From positions 1 through 12,554 of the forward strand of contig DATKRV010000093.1 of NCBI GenBank assembly GCA_035532075.1: a DNA stretch of 12,554 nt, in the 5' to 3' direction. Each line of letters opens with the position of its first letter. Within the stretch, counting starts at the first letter, position 1. The position numbers and the translations under genes are program-made. Under the pieces are notes generated by a model. The model was given only the letters and a program-made list of their open reading frames with translations. It had not been told where the DNA came from and did not search any database. The DNA comes from CAIVND01 sp035532075 (GTDB lineage: Bacteria > Actinomycetota > Acidimicrobiia > Acidimicrobiales > Bog-793). Below, piece by piece: positions 1 to 7,172 of this stretch.

Positions 1-48
1 ACGCTGGTTCCCAGTAAGTCGCAGGACATATGGGCTCTTTCTTGGCAT
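1..48 (-). CDS. N-terminal fragment of an IS630-like transposase
   Basis: A minus-strand reading frame opens with ATG at 46-48 and leaves the window after 16 codons. It reads MPRKSPYVLRLTGNQR. From memory, this resembles the start of actinobacterial IS630-family DDE transposases, which often begin M-(A/P)-R-x-S/A-P-Y-hydrophobic followed by a short acidic/arginine helix. A GAGAGGGG stretch about 6 bases upstream is a good ribosome-binding site. The gene runs in the same direction as the cold-shock gene just upstream. If the assignment is right, one terminus of the element should lie between about 49 and 140. The call rests on 16 residues only, so the family is tentative; no catalytic residue is inside the window. 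Confidence 0.5.
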   Translation of the reverse strand, partial: MPRKSPYVLRLTGNQR

Positions 49-92
49 AGTCACCCCTCTCAGGGATAACTATACGATACCGAGATGTGAAG

Positions 93-114
93 ATTACGTG
101 ATCGTAATTACGTG
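93..114. repeat. Overlapping direct and inverted repeats upstream of the transposase
   Basis: ATTACGTG occurs twice (93-100 and 107-114), 14 bases apart. ATTACG/CGTAAT (93-98 and 103-108) form an inverted repeat with a 4-base spacer, and CGTAATTACG (103-112) is a perfect palindrome. The cluster lies between the cold-shock stop codon and the transposase start. It could be an operator, a transposase-binding site near an element end, or a weak hairpin. It lacks a T-tract, so an intrinsic terminator is unlikely. Confidence 0.4.
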
Positions 115-121
115 CTGGTAT

Positions 122-310
122 TTATGGGCTGGGGTACTTAGCTCCCACCGTCACCTCGAACTCGACCTTGTCGTTTTCATTCAGGTTCCGATATCCATTG
201 CCCTCAATCGCGCTGAAGTGCACAAACACATCAGCACCACCATCATGTGCAATGAACCCAAACCCTTTGTCGGGGTTGAACCACTTCACCGTTCCAGTAG
301 CCACAGACAT
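122..310 (-). CDS. Cold-shock domain protein with an aberrant C-terminus
   Basis: This is a 62-residue CspA-family protein: a single OB-fold domain that binds single-stranded RNA/DNA and acts as an RNA chaperone. RNP1 is KGFGFI (residues 15-20) and RNP2 is VFVHF (28-32); the opening GTVKWFN and the FEV strand are also typical. The start is supported by GAGAGG about 5 bases before ATG. Family members are usually about 67 residues and end G-x-K-G-P-Q-A-x-N-V; this one ends GAKYPSP. Either an insertion element replaced the tail or one base is missing in the G run at 131-134. One extra C on the coding strand there would give a 67-codon frame ending PQPINTST at 108. The core fold is nearly complete, so some function is possible. 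Confidence 0.9.
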   Translation of the reverse strand: MSVATGTVKWFNPDKGFGFIAHDGGADVFVHFSAIEGNGYRNLNENDKVEFEVTVGAKYPSP

Positions 311-344
311 TCCCCCCTCTCTTGGCCGTTGCGGACTTTAAATC

Positions 345-359
345 CGTCGGCCCCCGACG
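345..359 (-). promoter_or_regulatory. Small GC hairpin in the cold-shock gene leader
   Basis: CGTCGG (345-350) and CCGACG (354-359) form a perfect 6-bp stem with a 3-base loop, about 35 bases upstream of the cold-shock start codon. Structured leaders are well known for cold-shock mRNAs, but this stem is short and may be incidental. In the rest of the 176-base gap (311-486) I see no convincing promoter; TACACT on the minus strand (422-427) is a poor -10 candidate with no good -35. Confidence 0.25.
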
Positions 360-436
360 TCGTCCGTCGGAAAGGGATGTTGTGCTAGCAAGAACTGCGG
401 TGCGAAAACCCCTTCACACATAGTGTAGCCAAGCAG

Positions 437-472
437 GAGAAACGCGATGGAACTGATGCTGATCCATCTCGC
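437..472 (-). terminator. Possible weak terminator after the YfhO-like gene
   Basis: On the minus strand, about 15 bases after the stop codon, GC(GA)GATGG at 472-464 can pair with CCATCGC at 450-444. The helix has 7 base pairs with a two-base bulge and a loop of about 13 bases, followed by GTTTCTCC. The tail is only moderately T-rich, so this is a low-confidence intrinsic terminator. Confidence 0.22.
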
Positions 473-486
473 AACACGCCACGAGG

Positions 487-2805
487 TCAGTTCACCGCCC
501 CTGGACGGGGACGACGCAGGGAAAATTTCCTGAGGGCAAGCGCTAGCGCAAATGCGACGACCGACCCAAGCGCAAGAACGATCCCGTCACCCAGTCGTTT
601 GGGCCAATACCACAGTACGATCTGGTGACGACCTGGTGTCAGGGCGGCGGACATCATGACCTGTTCATACCGATAAATCCCGACCAGATGTCCATCGACA
701 GAGAGATGCCATCCCGGCGTATCGGTGACGCGCATGATCAACTTCGGAGACAACAGCTTCGTACTCACATCAATCGCGAAGCTATAACGACCATTCGCGT
801 TGTCCGCGACCGAGGTAACAGCCTCTTCACTCGGATGTTTTCCGGACTGGACCACTGAAAACTGAGCGGAGCGGGAGACAAAATAGAGGCGCTCGTCGGC
901 GATCGTCGTGACGTACGACATTCCCTGTGGGACAACGAGCCCAGGTGCGACAAGCACATAGGAGATTCCATAGCGGCGCGCCAATGCAGCGGTGTCGATA
1001 TCAGGGGTAAAAAGACCGACACCGAATTTTTGAGGTGCCGCGAGCTGATTTGGCCACGAGAGGAAATACGCGTTCGGAACGAGCGGATCGTGAACGGCAA
1101 AGAGTCGAATGTGATATCCGATGTTCACGTTCGGATAGAACCCGACATGACCGAAGAGTCGTACATTGCCGGTGTTGCCTCCGTCAAGGCCAACCAGCGA
1201 AGTTCCGACAATGCTCTGGAGCCTTTTGACTGCAGCGGTGGAGGGATAGACCGAATGGGAATAGGTCGGAATCCCGACTCCGGCGAAATAGAGGTACGCA
1301 ACCTGTGCGAACAACGTTACAAGTACGGCGGCGCGGACAAACATCCGACGCTGCTCGCTCAGTCCGATAAGACCGAGCATCACCAGCACAAACGCAATGG
1401 TCAATGGCCATTCAAGCGAAGCGAGGCGTATCGAGCGCTGATTGTCGACCAGTGTCTGTGAGAGCGTATTCAACCCAACGATCCCAACCGCGGCCGCTCC
1501 AAGCACGGCAGAGGCGAGGTATGCGATCTTGGTCTTGCGCCGCGACCAGGTGGTCAGCAGCGCGTCCACTCCGAAACCAGCCAGCATCGCAACGAGAAAT
1601 GCAGTGACGATCCTCATGCGTTCAAAACGGATCGTCGAGATCATGAAGATGTGATAGGTCAGTGACTGCAACGGATGGAACCGAACCGGCTCATAGGTCA
1701 GCGCGAGGGAAAACAGGAGTGCCGTGAAAAGCCCGAGAACTGCGGGCCTTTGCCAGCCTCGCAAAACCGCGAGAACCGCGAACACGAGCGCTGCAACCCC
1801 AACGTAGGCGACGGTCTCGTAATAGTTCCAGCGCGTGAGTTGAAAGTGGGTGAGAAGACGACCGACCGGAAGTCCGTAATACCCTTGGGCAAAAAGAAGG
1901 GGCAATGCGCGAACGGGAAGACCGACGTAATGTCCCTCGTTTGTGCGATGCCCTGCCAAGATGACCTGATATCCCGGAATCCAGAGCGGAGCAGAAAGCA
2001 TGATGCCAAACAGTGATCCTGCCAAAAGGTTGACACACCCGCGCAGGCTGACCTTTTGGTGCGCGAAGAGTTTCGCGGCACCGCCGATGACCAGGGCGAG
2101 GGCAAGTACCGATCCGAGCATCACATTTGCCTCAGGGAAACCTCCATAGACCGAGAGGGCAATGACGACCGCGAGTCCGGCGACGTAGCGCAGTAATTTT
2201 GGATTGCGATACGCAAGTACCGCGAAGGCGAACACCCAACCCGACCATGCCACGACATCACTCAGCGGCCACGTCACCCAGCTCGCGAAGGCTCCTGACA
2301 ACATGAACGTCGCCCCAGCGAACAGCCCGCTGATCCTTTTCTGGCCAAGCACGCGGGCAAACACAAATGCACCCGTTCCCGCAAGGGCCAACTTGACGTA
2401 GACAACCACAAGAAAGGCAAACTTCAGCGGGAAGAGGTAGCTGACAATATCGGGAAGGCTCAGTACTGACGATTCGAAATTGAGAAACTGGGGCATGCCA
2501 AGCAGGTTGTAATGGTTCCATAACGGGAACTGACCATGATGGATCATCTGCCAGTCAAGCGTGTTCCACGCAATCATCTGACTCACCGCGTCGCCGTTGA
2601 ACGGACTGTGGATCGAGGGAAAGATGCCTTGCGTCAACTGCGTCAAAGCGAGGTCCAGATCGTAGTTACCGAATGCGAATCCATCTTTCAGAGAGGGTGC
2701 AAGAAACGCAAAGGCAAGAACGCACAGCACAAAGAGTCCGAGAATGTCCATGCGGAATTGATGAGCCGCGCGACGAAGTTGTGCAAGGCGGCGGCGAATC
2801 CACAT
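487..2805 (-). CDS. YfhO-family (GT-C-like) polytopic membrane protein
   Basis: This 772-residue integral membrane protein starts with an Arg-rich cytoplasmic tip and a first membrane segment at about 20-38. A large extracytoplasmic loop follows with the YfhO-type pattern: acidic residues around N47-D51 and D72, then GQFPLWNHYNLLGMP at 91-105. Roughly ten further hydrophobic segments occupy residues 118-510. A soluble C-terminal region has the family beta-sandwich hallmarks TPGWHLSVDGH (696-706) and PGRHQIVLWYWP (724-735), then a last membrane helix (740-757) and a basic tail. YfhO relatives belong to the GT-C superfamily and are linked to glycosylation of cell-surface polymers using polyprenyl-phosphate sugars; the substrate here is unknown. 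GAGAGG lies only 2 bases before ATG, an unusually short spacing; the next ATG (residue 19) has no such site. The prenyl-phospho-arabinose operon lies about 2.2 kb away on the same strand, with lepB and the aminotransferase between. Confidence 0.8.
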   Translation of the reverse strand: MWIRRRLAQLRRAAHQFRMDILGLFVLCVLAFAFLAPSLKDGFAFGNYDLDLALTQLTQGIFPSIHSPFNGDAVSQMIAWNTLDWQMIHHGQFPLWNHYNLLGMPQFLNFESSVLSLPDIVSYLFPLKFAFLVVVYVKLALAGTGAFVFARVLGQKRISGLFAGATFMLSGAFASWVTWPLSDVVAWSGWVFAFAVLAYRNPKLLRYVAGLAVVIALSVYGGFPEANVMLGSVLALALVIGGAAKLFAHQKVSLRGCVNLLAGSLFGIMLSAPLWIPGYQVILAGHRTNEGHYVGLPVRALPLLFAQGYYGLPVGRLLTHFQLTRWNYYETVAYVGVAALVFAVLAVLRGWQRPAVLGLFTALLFSLALTYEPVRFHPLQSLTYHIFMISTIRFERMRIVTAFLVAMLAGFGVDALLTTWSRRKTKIAYLASAVLGAAAVGIVGLNTLSQTLVDNQRSIRLASLEWPLTIAFVLVMLGLIGLSEQRRMFVRAAVLVTLFAQVAYLYFAGVGIPTYSHSVYPSTAAVKRLQSIVGTSLVGLDGGNTGNVRLFGHVGFYPNVNIGYHIRLFAVHDPLVPNAYFLSWPNQLAAPQKFGVGLFTPDIDTAALARRYGISYVLVAPGLVVPQGMSYVTTIADERLYFVSRSAQFSVVQSGKHPSEEAVTSVADNANGRYSFAIDVSTKLLSPKLIMRVTDTPGWHLSVDGHLVGIYRYEQVMMSAALTPGRHQIVLWYWPKRLGDGIVLALGSVVAFALALALRKFSLRRPRPGAVN

Positions 2806-2812
2806 GACCTCT

Positions 2813-2826
2813 CAACACTAATGTTG
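2813..2826. repeat. Short inverted repeat in the yfhO/lepB divergent region
   Basis: CAACA-CTAA-TGTTG is a perfect 5-bp inverted repeat lying just upstream of the Shine-Dalgarno site of the YfhO-like gene. It could be a small operator or a hairpin that limits initiation. The remaining divergent region (2827-2933) contains CTGACA followed 18 bases later by AAATAT, a weak sigma-70-like candidate for lepB. Confidence 0.2.
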
Positions 2827-2933
2827 CGGTACCGTCAGGAAAATGGCTTCAACCAAGATTTCCGAGGGCAAGAGCAAACCCTGACAGACTGAGAGGAATG
2901 CGCCAAATATGCACTCCAAGGATGAGTTAGGTC

Positions 2934-3593
2934 GTGTCAGATCTCATGCACTCCTCACCTCCAGACCGTGATCGTGAGATCGATCCTGCCCGTGATGATG
3001 AGATGCCGGGAATCCGGTCTCGCTGGAACTCTCGTATGACGAGGAAGGTATTCGAGTGGGCGCGGATCATTCTCGTCGCGATGATCCTTGCCATCGGAGT
3101 GCGGGCCTACGTGGCACGGACGTTTTTCATACCCTCTGGTTCCATGCTTCCGACACTCCAAATCGGCGATCGGATTCTCGTCGACCAGCTCCCGTTTGTA
3201 CGTCACGACATCAACAGAGGTGACATCATCGTCTTCCGCCGTGTACCAGCAGACACCGACCCGACCCGCCCTGCCGACCTCGTCAAACGGGTCATCGGGC
3301 TTCCTGGAGAGACGATCAGCTCGCGCGCGGACCAGATCCTCATCAACGGTCATCCCCTGCGCGAGCCATGGCTTCCAGATTTCAATGCGCAACCCGCGGC
3401 CGATTCTTGCGCCCAGGCGGCGTTCGATATCAAAAGGACCAAGATCGCGCCGAACTCGTACTTCGTCCTCGGCGACTGTCGCGGCAACTCCCTCGACTCA
3501 CGCGCCTGGGGTACGGTACCGTCCTCGTACATCGTGGGCAAGGTCTTTGTCGTGATCTGGCGCCATGGACACCCGTTCCTGCACTGGTTTTAG
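2934..3593 (+). CDS. lepB: Signal peptidase I
   Basis: This 219-residue type I signal peptidase cleaves signal peptides from secreted proteins at the outer face of the membrane. A charged cytoplasmic N-terminus (1-42) is followed by one membrane helix (about 43-62). Box B, IPSGSMLPTL, carries the nucleophile Ser70; box D, DLVKRVIGLPGE, carries the general base Lys118. Box E reads GDCRGNSLDSRAWG (180-193), where the family normally has GDNR; Asn is Cys182 here. The only other cysteine is Cys159, 23 residues earlier, so a disulfide in the extracytoplasmic domain is plausible. The start chosen is GTG, with AGG about 3-5 bases upstream; ATG at 2946 would shorten the protein by four residues. The gene is divergent from the YfhO-like gene and convergent with the aminotransferase. 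Confidence 0.95.
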   Translation: MSDLMHSSPPDRDREIDPARDDEMPGIRSRWNSRMTRKVFEWARIILVAMILAIGVRAYVARTFFIPSGSMLPTLQIGDRILVDQLPFVRHDINRGDIIVFRRVPADTDPTRPADLVKRVIGLPGETISSRADQILINGHPLREPWLPDFNAQPAADSCAQAAFDIKRTKIAPNSYFVLGDCRGNSLDSRAWGTVPSSYIVGKVFVVIWRHGHPFLHWF

Positions 3594-3600
3594 AAAACCA
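3585..3600. terminator. Perfect inverted repeat across the lepB stop codon
   Basis: TGGTTTT (3585-3591) and AAAACCA (3594-3600) are perfect inverted repeats with the TAG stop of lepB at their centre. They lie in the 12-base gap between the convergent lepB and aminotransferase genes. On either strand the arm carries T4 or A4, so it could help bidirectional termination, but the stem is A/T-rich and there is no long U tail beyond it. Confidence 0.3.
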
Positions 3601-3605
3601 CGCGG

Positions 3606-4916
3606 TCAACGAACGACGAGCGCGTGACCAATCGCCGCAGAGGTCGCCTCCAGTAAGATACCTACCGCAGTCGCGACCTCCTCTTTGGTAACCGACATCG
3701 GCGGCGCAATGCGAAGACAGTTTCCGTGCCGTCCGCCCTTGCCTACAAGTAGGCCACGCTGGCGACATTCTTCGAGAACGCGCGATGTGAGTCGCGGAGC
3801 CGGATCCTTCCCACCGGGTTCCACATACTCGATCGCGACCATGAGGCCCTTGCCGCGCACCTCACCTACCTCTTCGTAATCGCGTTCCATGATGGAGAGC
3901 CCCTCGAGCAACTCCCTCCCGCGATGTTCTGCGTTGAAGGCGAGGTTGTGGCTTTCTATGTAATCGAGCGTCGCGAGCGCCACCGCGGTGACAAGAGGAT
4001 TTCCCCCAAAGGTCGAGATCGAATTGACCGTGATGGAATCAACGAGATCCGCCCTCGCCACCACTCCTCCGATCGGTAGCCCGTTCGCCAGTCCCTTGGC
4101 AAAGGTCATCGCGTCGGGAACGACGCCGTGATGTGCAATCCCCCAATAGGCAAGGCCGGTTCTCCCCCAGCCGGTCTGGACCTCGTCCGAGATGAAAGTG
4201 ATCCCGAGTGGTTCGGTGATTTCGTGCATCGCGCCAAACAGCCCGTCGGGAGGAACGGCAAAGCCGCCCACGCCCTGGACGGGCTCGACGATAAGGGCAG
4301 CGACATCTCCACTTGTGTTCGTCTCGAGGACGTCACGCAGGTCATCGGCAACCGCAGCGACGAACGCCTCATCATCGAGATCAGAAAAAGGCGAACGATA
4401 GCGGTACCCACCATGGACATAGCTGACATCGAGCGGATTGAGCCCCGAGGCCGACCAGCTCCTTATCCCCGTGACGCCCATCGCCGTGAACGATCTCCCG
4501 TGGTAGCCGTTGCGGAGCGCGATGACCTGGTTCGACTGGCGCAAGATACAGGAAAACAGAAGCGCTGCCTCGTTCGCCTCGGTGCCCGAGTTGGCGAAGA
4601 AGACCTTGGCGTCCTTGATGCCAGAGAGGCTGGCGATCCGCTCGGCCAGTTCGATCTGTGACTCAATGAGGTACAGCGTCGAGGTATGAACCATCTTGCC
4701 CATCTGTCGCTGGGCGACCTCGACGATCTCGGGGAGGTTATACCCGATGCTCGTCGTCAGAATCCCGCCGAAAAAATCAAGATAGTGGTTCCCCTCGGCA
4801 TCGATGACATGTCTGCCCTGGCCATCGACGAGCGCGATCGGCTCTTCGTAGAAGAGAGCAATCCAGTTCGGGAGCACCGCGCGGTGACGCGCGAGTAGAT
4901 CAACGTGCCGAGTCAT
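3606..4916 (-). CDS. Class III PLP aminotransferase, AGXT2-like
   Basis: This is a 436-residue fold-type I, class III aminotransferase. YLDFFGGILTTSIGYN (45-60) is typical of the alanine-glyoxylate aminotransferase 2 branch. SGTEANEAA (110-118) binds the PLP phosphate, SDEVQTGWGRTG (243-254) holds the Asp that contacts the PLP pyridine nitrogen, FAKGLANGLPIGG (272-284) carries the Schiff-base lysine Lys274, STFGGNPL (301-308) completes the site, and Arg402 in RIAPP would bind the substrate carboxylate. It should move an amino group between a small or omega-amino acid and a keto acid; the exact pair (alanine/glyoxylate, beta-alanine/pyruvate or similar) cannot be read from sequence. A frame extends 22 codons further upstream, but a perfect AAGGAGG fixes the start at 4916. 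It follows dprE2 on the same strand after a 109-base gap; no functional tie to that operon is evident. Confidence 0.9.
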   Translation of the reverse strand: MTRHVDLLARHRAVLPNWIALFYEEPIALVDGQGRHVIDAEGNHYLDFFGGILTTSIGYNLPEIVEVAQRQMGKMVHTSTLYLIESQIELAERIASLSGIKDAKVFFANSGTEANEAALLFSCILRQSNQVIALRNGYHGRSFTAMGVTGIRSWSASGLNPLDVSYVHGGYRYRSPFSDLDDEAFVAAVADDLRDVLETNTSGDVAALIVEPVQGVGGFAVPPDGLFGAMHEITEPLGITFISDEVQTGWGRTGLAYWGIAHHGVVPDAMTFAKGLANGLPIGGVVARADLVDSITVNSISTFGGNPLVTAVALATLDYIESHNLAFNAEHRGRELLEGLSIMERDYEEVGEVRGKGLMVAIEYVEPGGKDPAPRLTSRVLEECRQRGLLVGKGGRHGNCLRIAPPMSVTKEEVATAVGILLEATSAAIGHALVVR

Positions 4917-4921
4917 CGAAT

Positions 4922-4928
4922 CCTCCTT
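4922..4928 (-). promoter_or_regulatory. Strong Shine-Dalgarno that fixes the aminotransferase start
   Basis: AAGGAGG on the minus strand lies 5 bases before the ATG at 4914-4916. It matches the anti-Shine-Dalgarno perfectly and is the best ribosome-binding site in the window, arguing against the longer in-frame start at 4982. Confidence 0.85.
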
Positions 4929-5025
4929 CCCGACGTGCCAGCGAAGACGACACCCCGGACGCTGTAGTTTTGCACGGTTCATCTATCCTGTAACTCTGGG
5001 CAAGTTCTCCCGTAGCGTCAGTTTC

Positions 5026-5787
5026 CTAGCCGGGAATGAGCCTCCAGAGCCTCCGCGGAAGATGGACGAGTACGGCAAAGACCCAGAACAGTGACGACGG
5101 CGCCCATACCACCGATGCACCGGTCTCGAGGCCACGGACGATCGCCTGTCCCACCGCCTCAGGGGTCACCGCCATCGGAGCAGCCTTGAGCCCGAAGGTC
5201 ATCTTCGAATGGACAAATCCTGGACGCACGATCATCACCGAGAGTCCGGTTCCGACGAGTGCGTCATCGAGACCTTGCGCGAAACCGTCGAGGCCCGCCT
5301 TCGCCGATCCATAGACAAAATTCGACTTGCGCACCCTCACCCCGGCAACCGAAGAGAGCACGACGAAACGACCATACCCCTGGACAGCGAGCCGATGGGC
5401 GAATGCGGTCATCACCGCCGCGGGGCCAGTGAAGTTCGTCGAGATCGTGCGCGAGACGATCTCCGGGTCGATCACCTCGAGTTTTGCATCACCAAGAAAA
5501 CCTGCCGCGACAAAAACGAGATCAACAGTTCCGAGTATCTCCACCGTCTTCTCTACAATCTCAGCTGCACGCCCAACGTCATTCACGTCATAGATTGCAA
5601 TTGAAACATCTTCGATGCCCGCACTTCGCAGCTGCGCGGCCGCTCCATTGAGAACCTCCTCGTGCCGACCGAGAAGCACGACGCGACGGAGTCGGCGCTT
5701 GGCGAGGGACCGAAGGGTCGCGAGAGCGATATCCGAACCACCACCGATGACGACCGCGGTCTGGGGCATTCCTGTGACATCGTTCAC
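5026..5787 (-). CDS. dprE2: DprE2, prenyl-phospho-2-keto-pentose 2-reductase
   Basis: This 253-residue short-chain dehydrogenase should be the NAD(P)H-dependent reductase that completes epimerisation of decaprenyl-phosphoryl ribose to arabinose, by reducing the 2-keto product of DprE1. A Rossmann glycine motif GGGSDIA is at 15-21. The catalytic set is Asn118, Ser146 (LSS), Tyr159 and Lys163 in FVYGSAKAGLDGF. This last motif, the LKAAPMAVT segment (200-208) and the C-terminal VWAP...HLPRRLWRLIP pattern match mycobacterial DprE2, whose length is nearly the same. The start is GTG, overlapping the dprE1 TGA by 4 bases (GTGA) and preceded by AAGGATG, so translation is probably coupled. The hydrophobic, basic C-terminus may bind the membrane surface near the lipid substrate. 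Confidence 0.93.
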   Translation of the reverse strand: MNDVTGMPQTAVVIGGGSDIALATLRSLAKRRLRRVVLLGRHEEVLNGAAAQLRSAGIEDVSIAIYDVNDVGRAAEIVEKTVEILGTVDLVFVAAGFLGDAKLEVIDPEIVSRTISTNFTGPAAVMTAFAHRLAVQGYGRFVVLSSVAGVRVRKSNFVYGSAKAGLDGFAQGLDDALVGTGLSVMIVRPGFVHSKMTFGLKAAPMAVTPEAVGQAIVRGLETGASVVWAPSSLFWVFAVLVHLPRRLWRLIPG

Positions 5788-7172
5788 GGATTCATCCTTT
5801 TTCTGTGCGTTGGAGGGGCTGGGGTCAGACCAATGCGGCGCGAGAGGTCCGACACAAAGATGCCCTGCGGGTCAGTCCGATGACAGATCTCGATGAACTC
5901 ATCGAGACGCGGGTACATCTCGCGCATCAGCTCCGGGCGCAAACGGCCATCCTTGGCCAAATAGACCCGGCCGCCAGCGTTCGCAACGTGGCGGTCGCAG
6001 TCGTCGAGCGCGATAGCGAGTTCAGCAGATCCAAGCGGAATGTCAAGTGCAAGCGTCCAGCCCGGCATCGGAAACGAGAGGGGCGAGGGACCACCCTCGC
6101 CAAAGCGCTTGAGTACGCCAAGTGCCGATGGACAACCTGCCTCCTGGAGCCGCTCGATCGTGTAGCGGACAACATGTTCCTCACCGAAAGGAACGACCAT
6201 CTGGTACTGCGTGAACCCCTTTGGCCCATAGAGCCGGTTCCAGTCACCGAGCATATCGAGCGGGTAAAAGTAGGCGTTCATCGACTGGATCTCGCGGAGG
6301 CGATGTTTGGGTGCCTTGTGATACCAGAGCGCATTGAATACCGGAAGGGTCAGCGCGTTGACCATCGAGACCGGAGGGGTGAACGGGACGCGGACACGCT
6401 GGACCGGATTGTATGAGAGCGGAATATTTCGCTGCGTCGAGACAAGATCGCCAACCTTTGCGTGATCGCCACGCGTCACGATCGATCTCCCGAGCCCGCG
6501 ACCGCGCGTTCTCGCATCGACCCAGGCAACGCTGTAGCGATAGTTCTCGTCACCCGAAGCGAGCATCTCCATGCATGAATCGAGATCACGGGCGCGATCG
6601 GTATCGACTGAGATCGACGAGGTAGCAATCGGCATCAGCTGAAGTGACACCTCGGTAATGACGCCCGTGAGCCCCATCCCTCCACAGGTCGCCCAGAAGA
6701 GATCGGGATCCCGGTTCGGGCCGATCGTTCGAGGACCTCCTTGGGTAACAAGACAGATCTCCTCGACGTAGCGAGCGATTGAGCCCTCGCGATGGTGATT
6801 CTTGCCATGCACATCTGCCGCAACCGCTCCTCCGATCGTGACGAAGGCAGTTCCGGGAGTGACCGGAACGAACCAACCGCGCGCGACGCTGTAACGTGAC
6901 AGCTCGTCAAGTGAGCACCCCGCTTCTACGCGGATCACTCCAGTGCCAACATCAAATTCGAGGATCTCACCAAGGCCCGTACAGTCGATCACCGCGCCGC
7001 CCGCGCACTGGGCAGCATCTCCATAGGCACGGCCGAGCCCGCGGGCAATGCACCTCGGTGATCGCTCGACAAGCGATGCAACTTCCTTGGTATTTCGCGG
7101 TTTTAGGTGTTTCGCGCCGGTGCCGTTGTTTCGACCCCATCCGACAAAGATCTCCAGCTTGCCTACGGTCAT
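5784..7172 (-). CDS. dprE1: DprE1, prenyl-phosphoryl-ribose 2'-oxidase (FAD)
   Basis: This 462-residue VAO-type flavoenzyme oxidises the 2'-hydroxyl of decaprenyl-phosphoryl ribose. FAD-binding features are RGLGRAYGDAA (44-54), PGTAFVTIGGAVAADVHGKNHH (106-127, the His122 region) and GGMGLTGVI (164-172). The C-terminal substrate domain has LKRFGEGGPSPLSFPMPGW (354-372) and the active-site lysine Lys407 in YLAKDGR, matching Lys418 of the M. tuberculosis enzyme. The residue matching Cys387 of that enzyme (in PGWNVC) is Ala375 here (PGWTLA). Length and motif order match the family closely. The ATG overlaps the ubiA TGA by 4 bases, and no clear Shine-Dalgarno precedes it, so translational coupling is likely. 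Confidence 0.95.
   Translation of the reverse strand: MTVGKLEIFVGWGRNNGTGAKHLKPRNTKEVASLVERSPRCIARGLGRAYGDAAQCAGGAVIDCTGLGEILEFDVGTGVIRVEAGCSLDELSRYSVARGWFVPVTPGTAFVTIGGAVAADVHGKNHHREGSIARYVEEICLVTQGGPRTIGPNRDPDLFWATCGGMGLTGVITEVSLQLMPIATSSISVDTDRARDLDSCMEMLASGDENYRYSVAWVDARTRGRGLGRSIVTRGDHAKVGDLVSTQRNIPLSYNPVQRVRVPFTPPVSMVNALTLPVFNALWYHKAPKHRLREIQSMNAYFYPLDMLGDWNRLYGPKGFTQYQMVVPFGEEHVVRYTIERLQEAGCPSALGVLKRFGEGGPSPLSFPMPGWTLALDIPLGSAELAIALDDCDRHVANAGGRVYLAKDGRLRPELMREMYPRLDEFIEICHRTDPQGIFVSDLSRRIGLTPAPPTHRKRMNP

Noticed and set aside
447..533. Plus-strand 28-codon frame starting MELMLIHLATRHE with AGGAG 7 bases upstream
   Set aside because: It overlaps the 3' end of the YfhO-like gene in antisense, lacks a promoter and resembles nothing known; the ribosome-binding site is probably by chance.
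4917..4982. Longer N-terminus for the aminotransferase (22 extra residues)
   Set aside because: The perfect AAGGAGG site lies inside this extension and fits the inner ATG; the extra residues do not resemble the family.
4958..5019. GACGCT/AGCGTC inverted repeat between dprE2 and the aminotransferase
   Set aside because: The arms are about 50 bases apart with no T tract, so a terminator is not supported.
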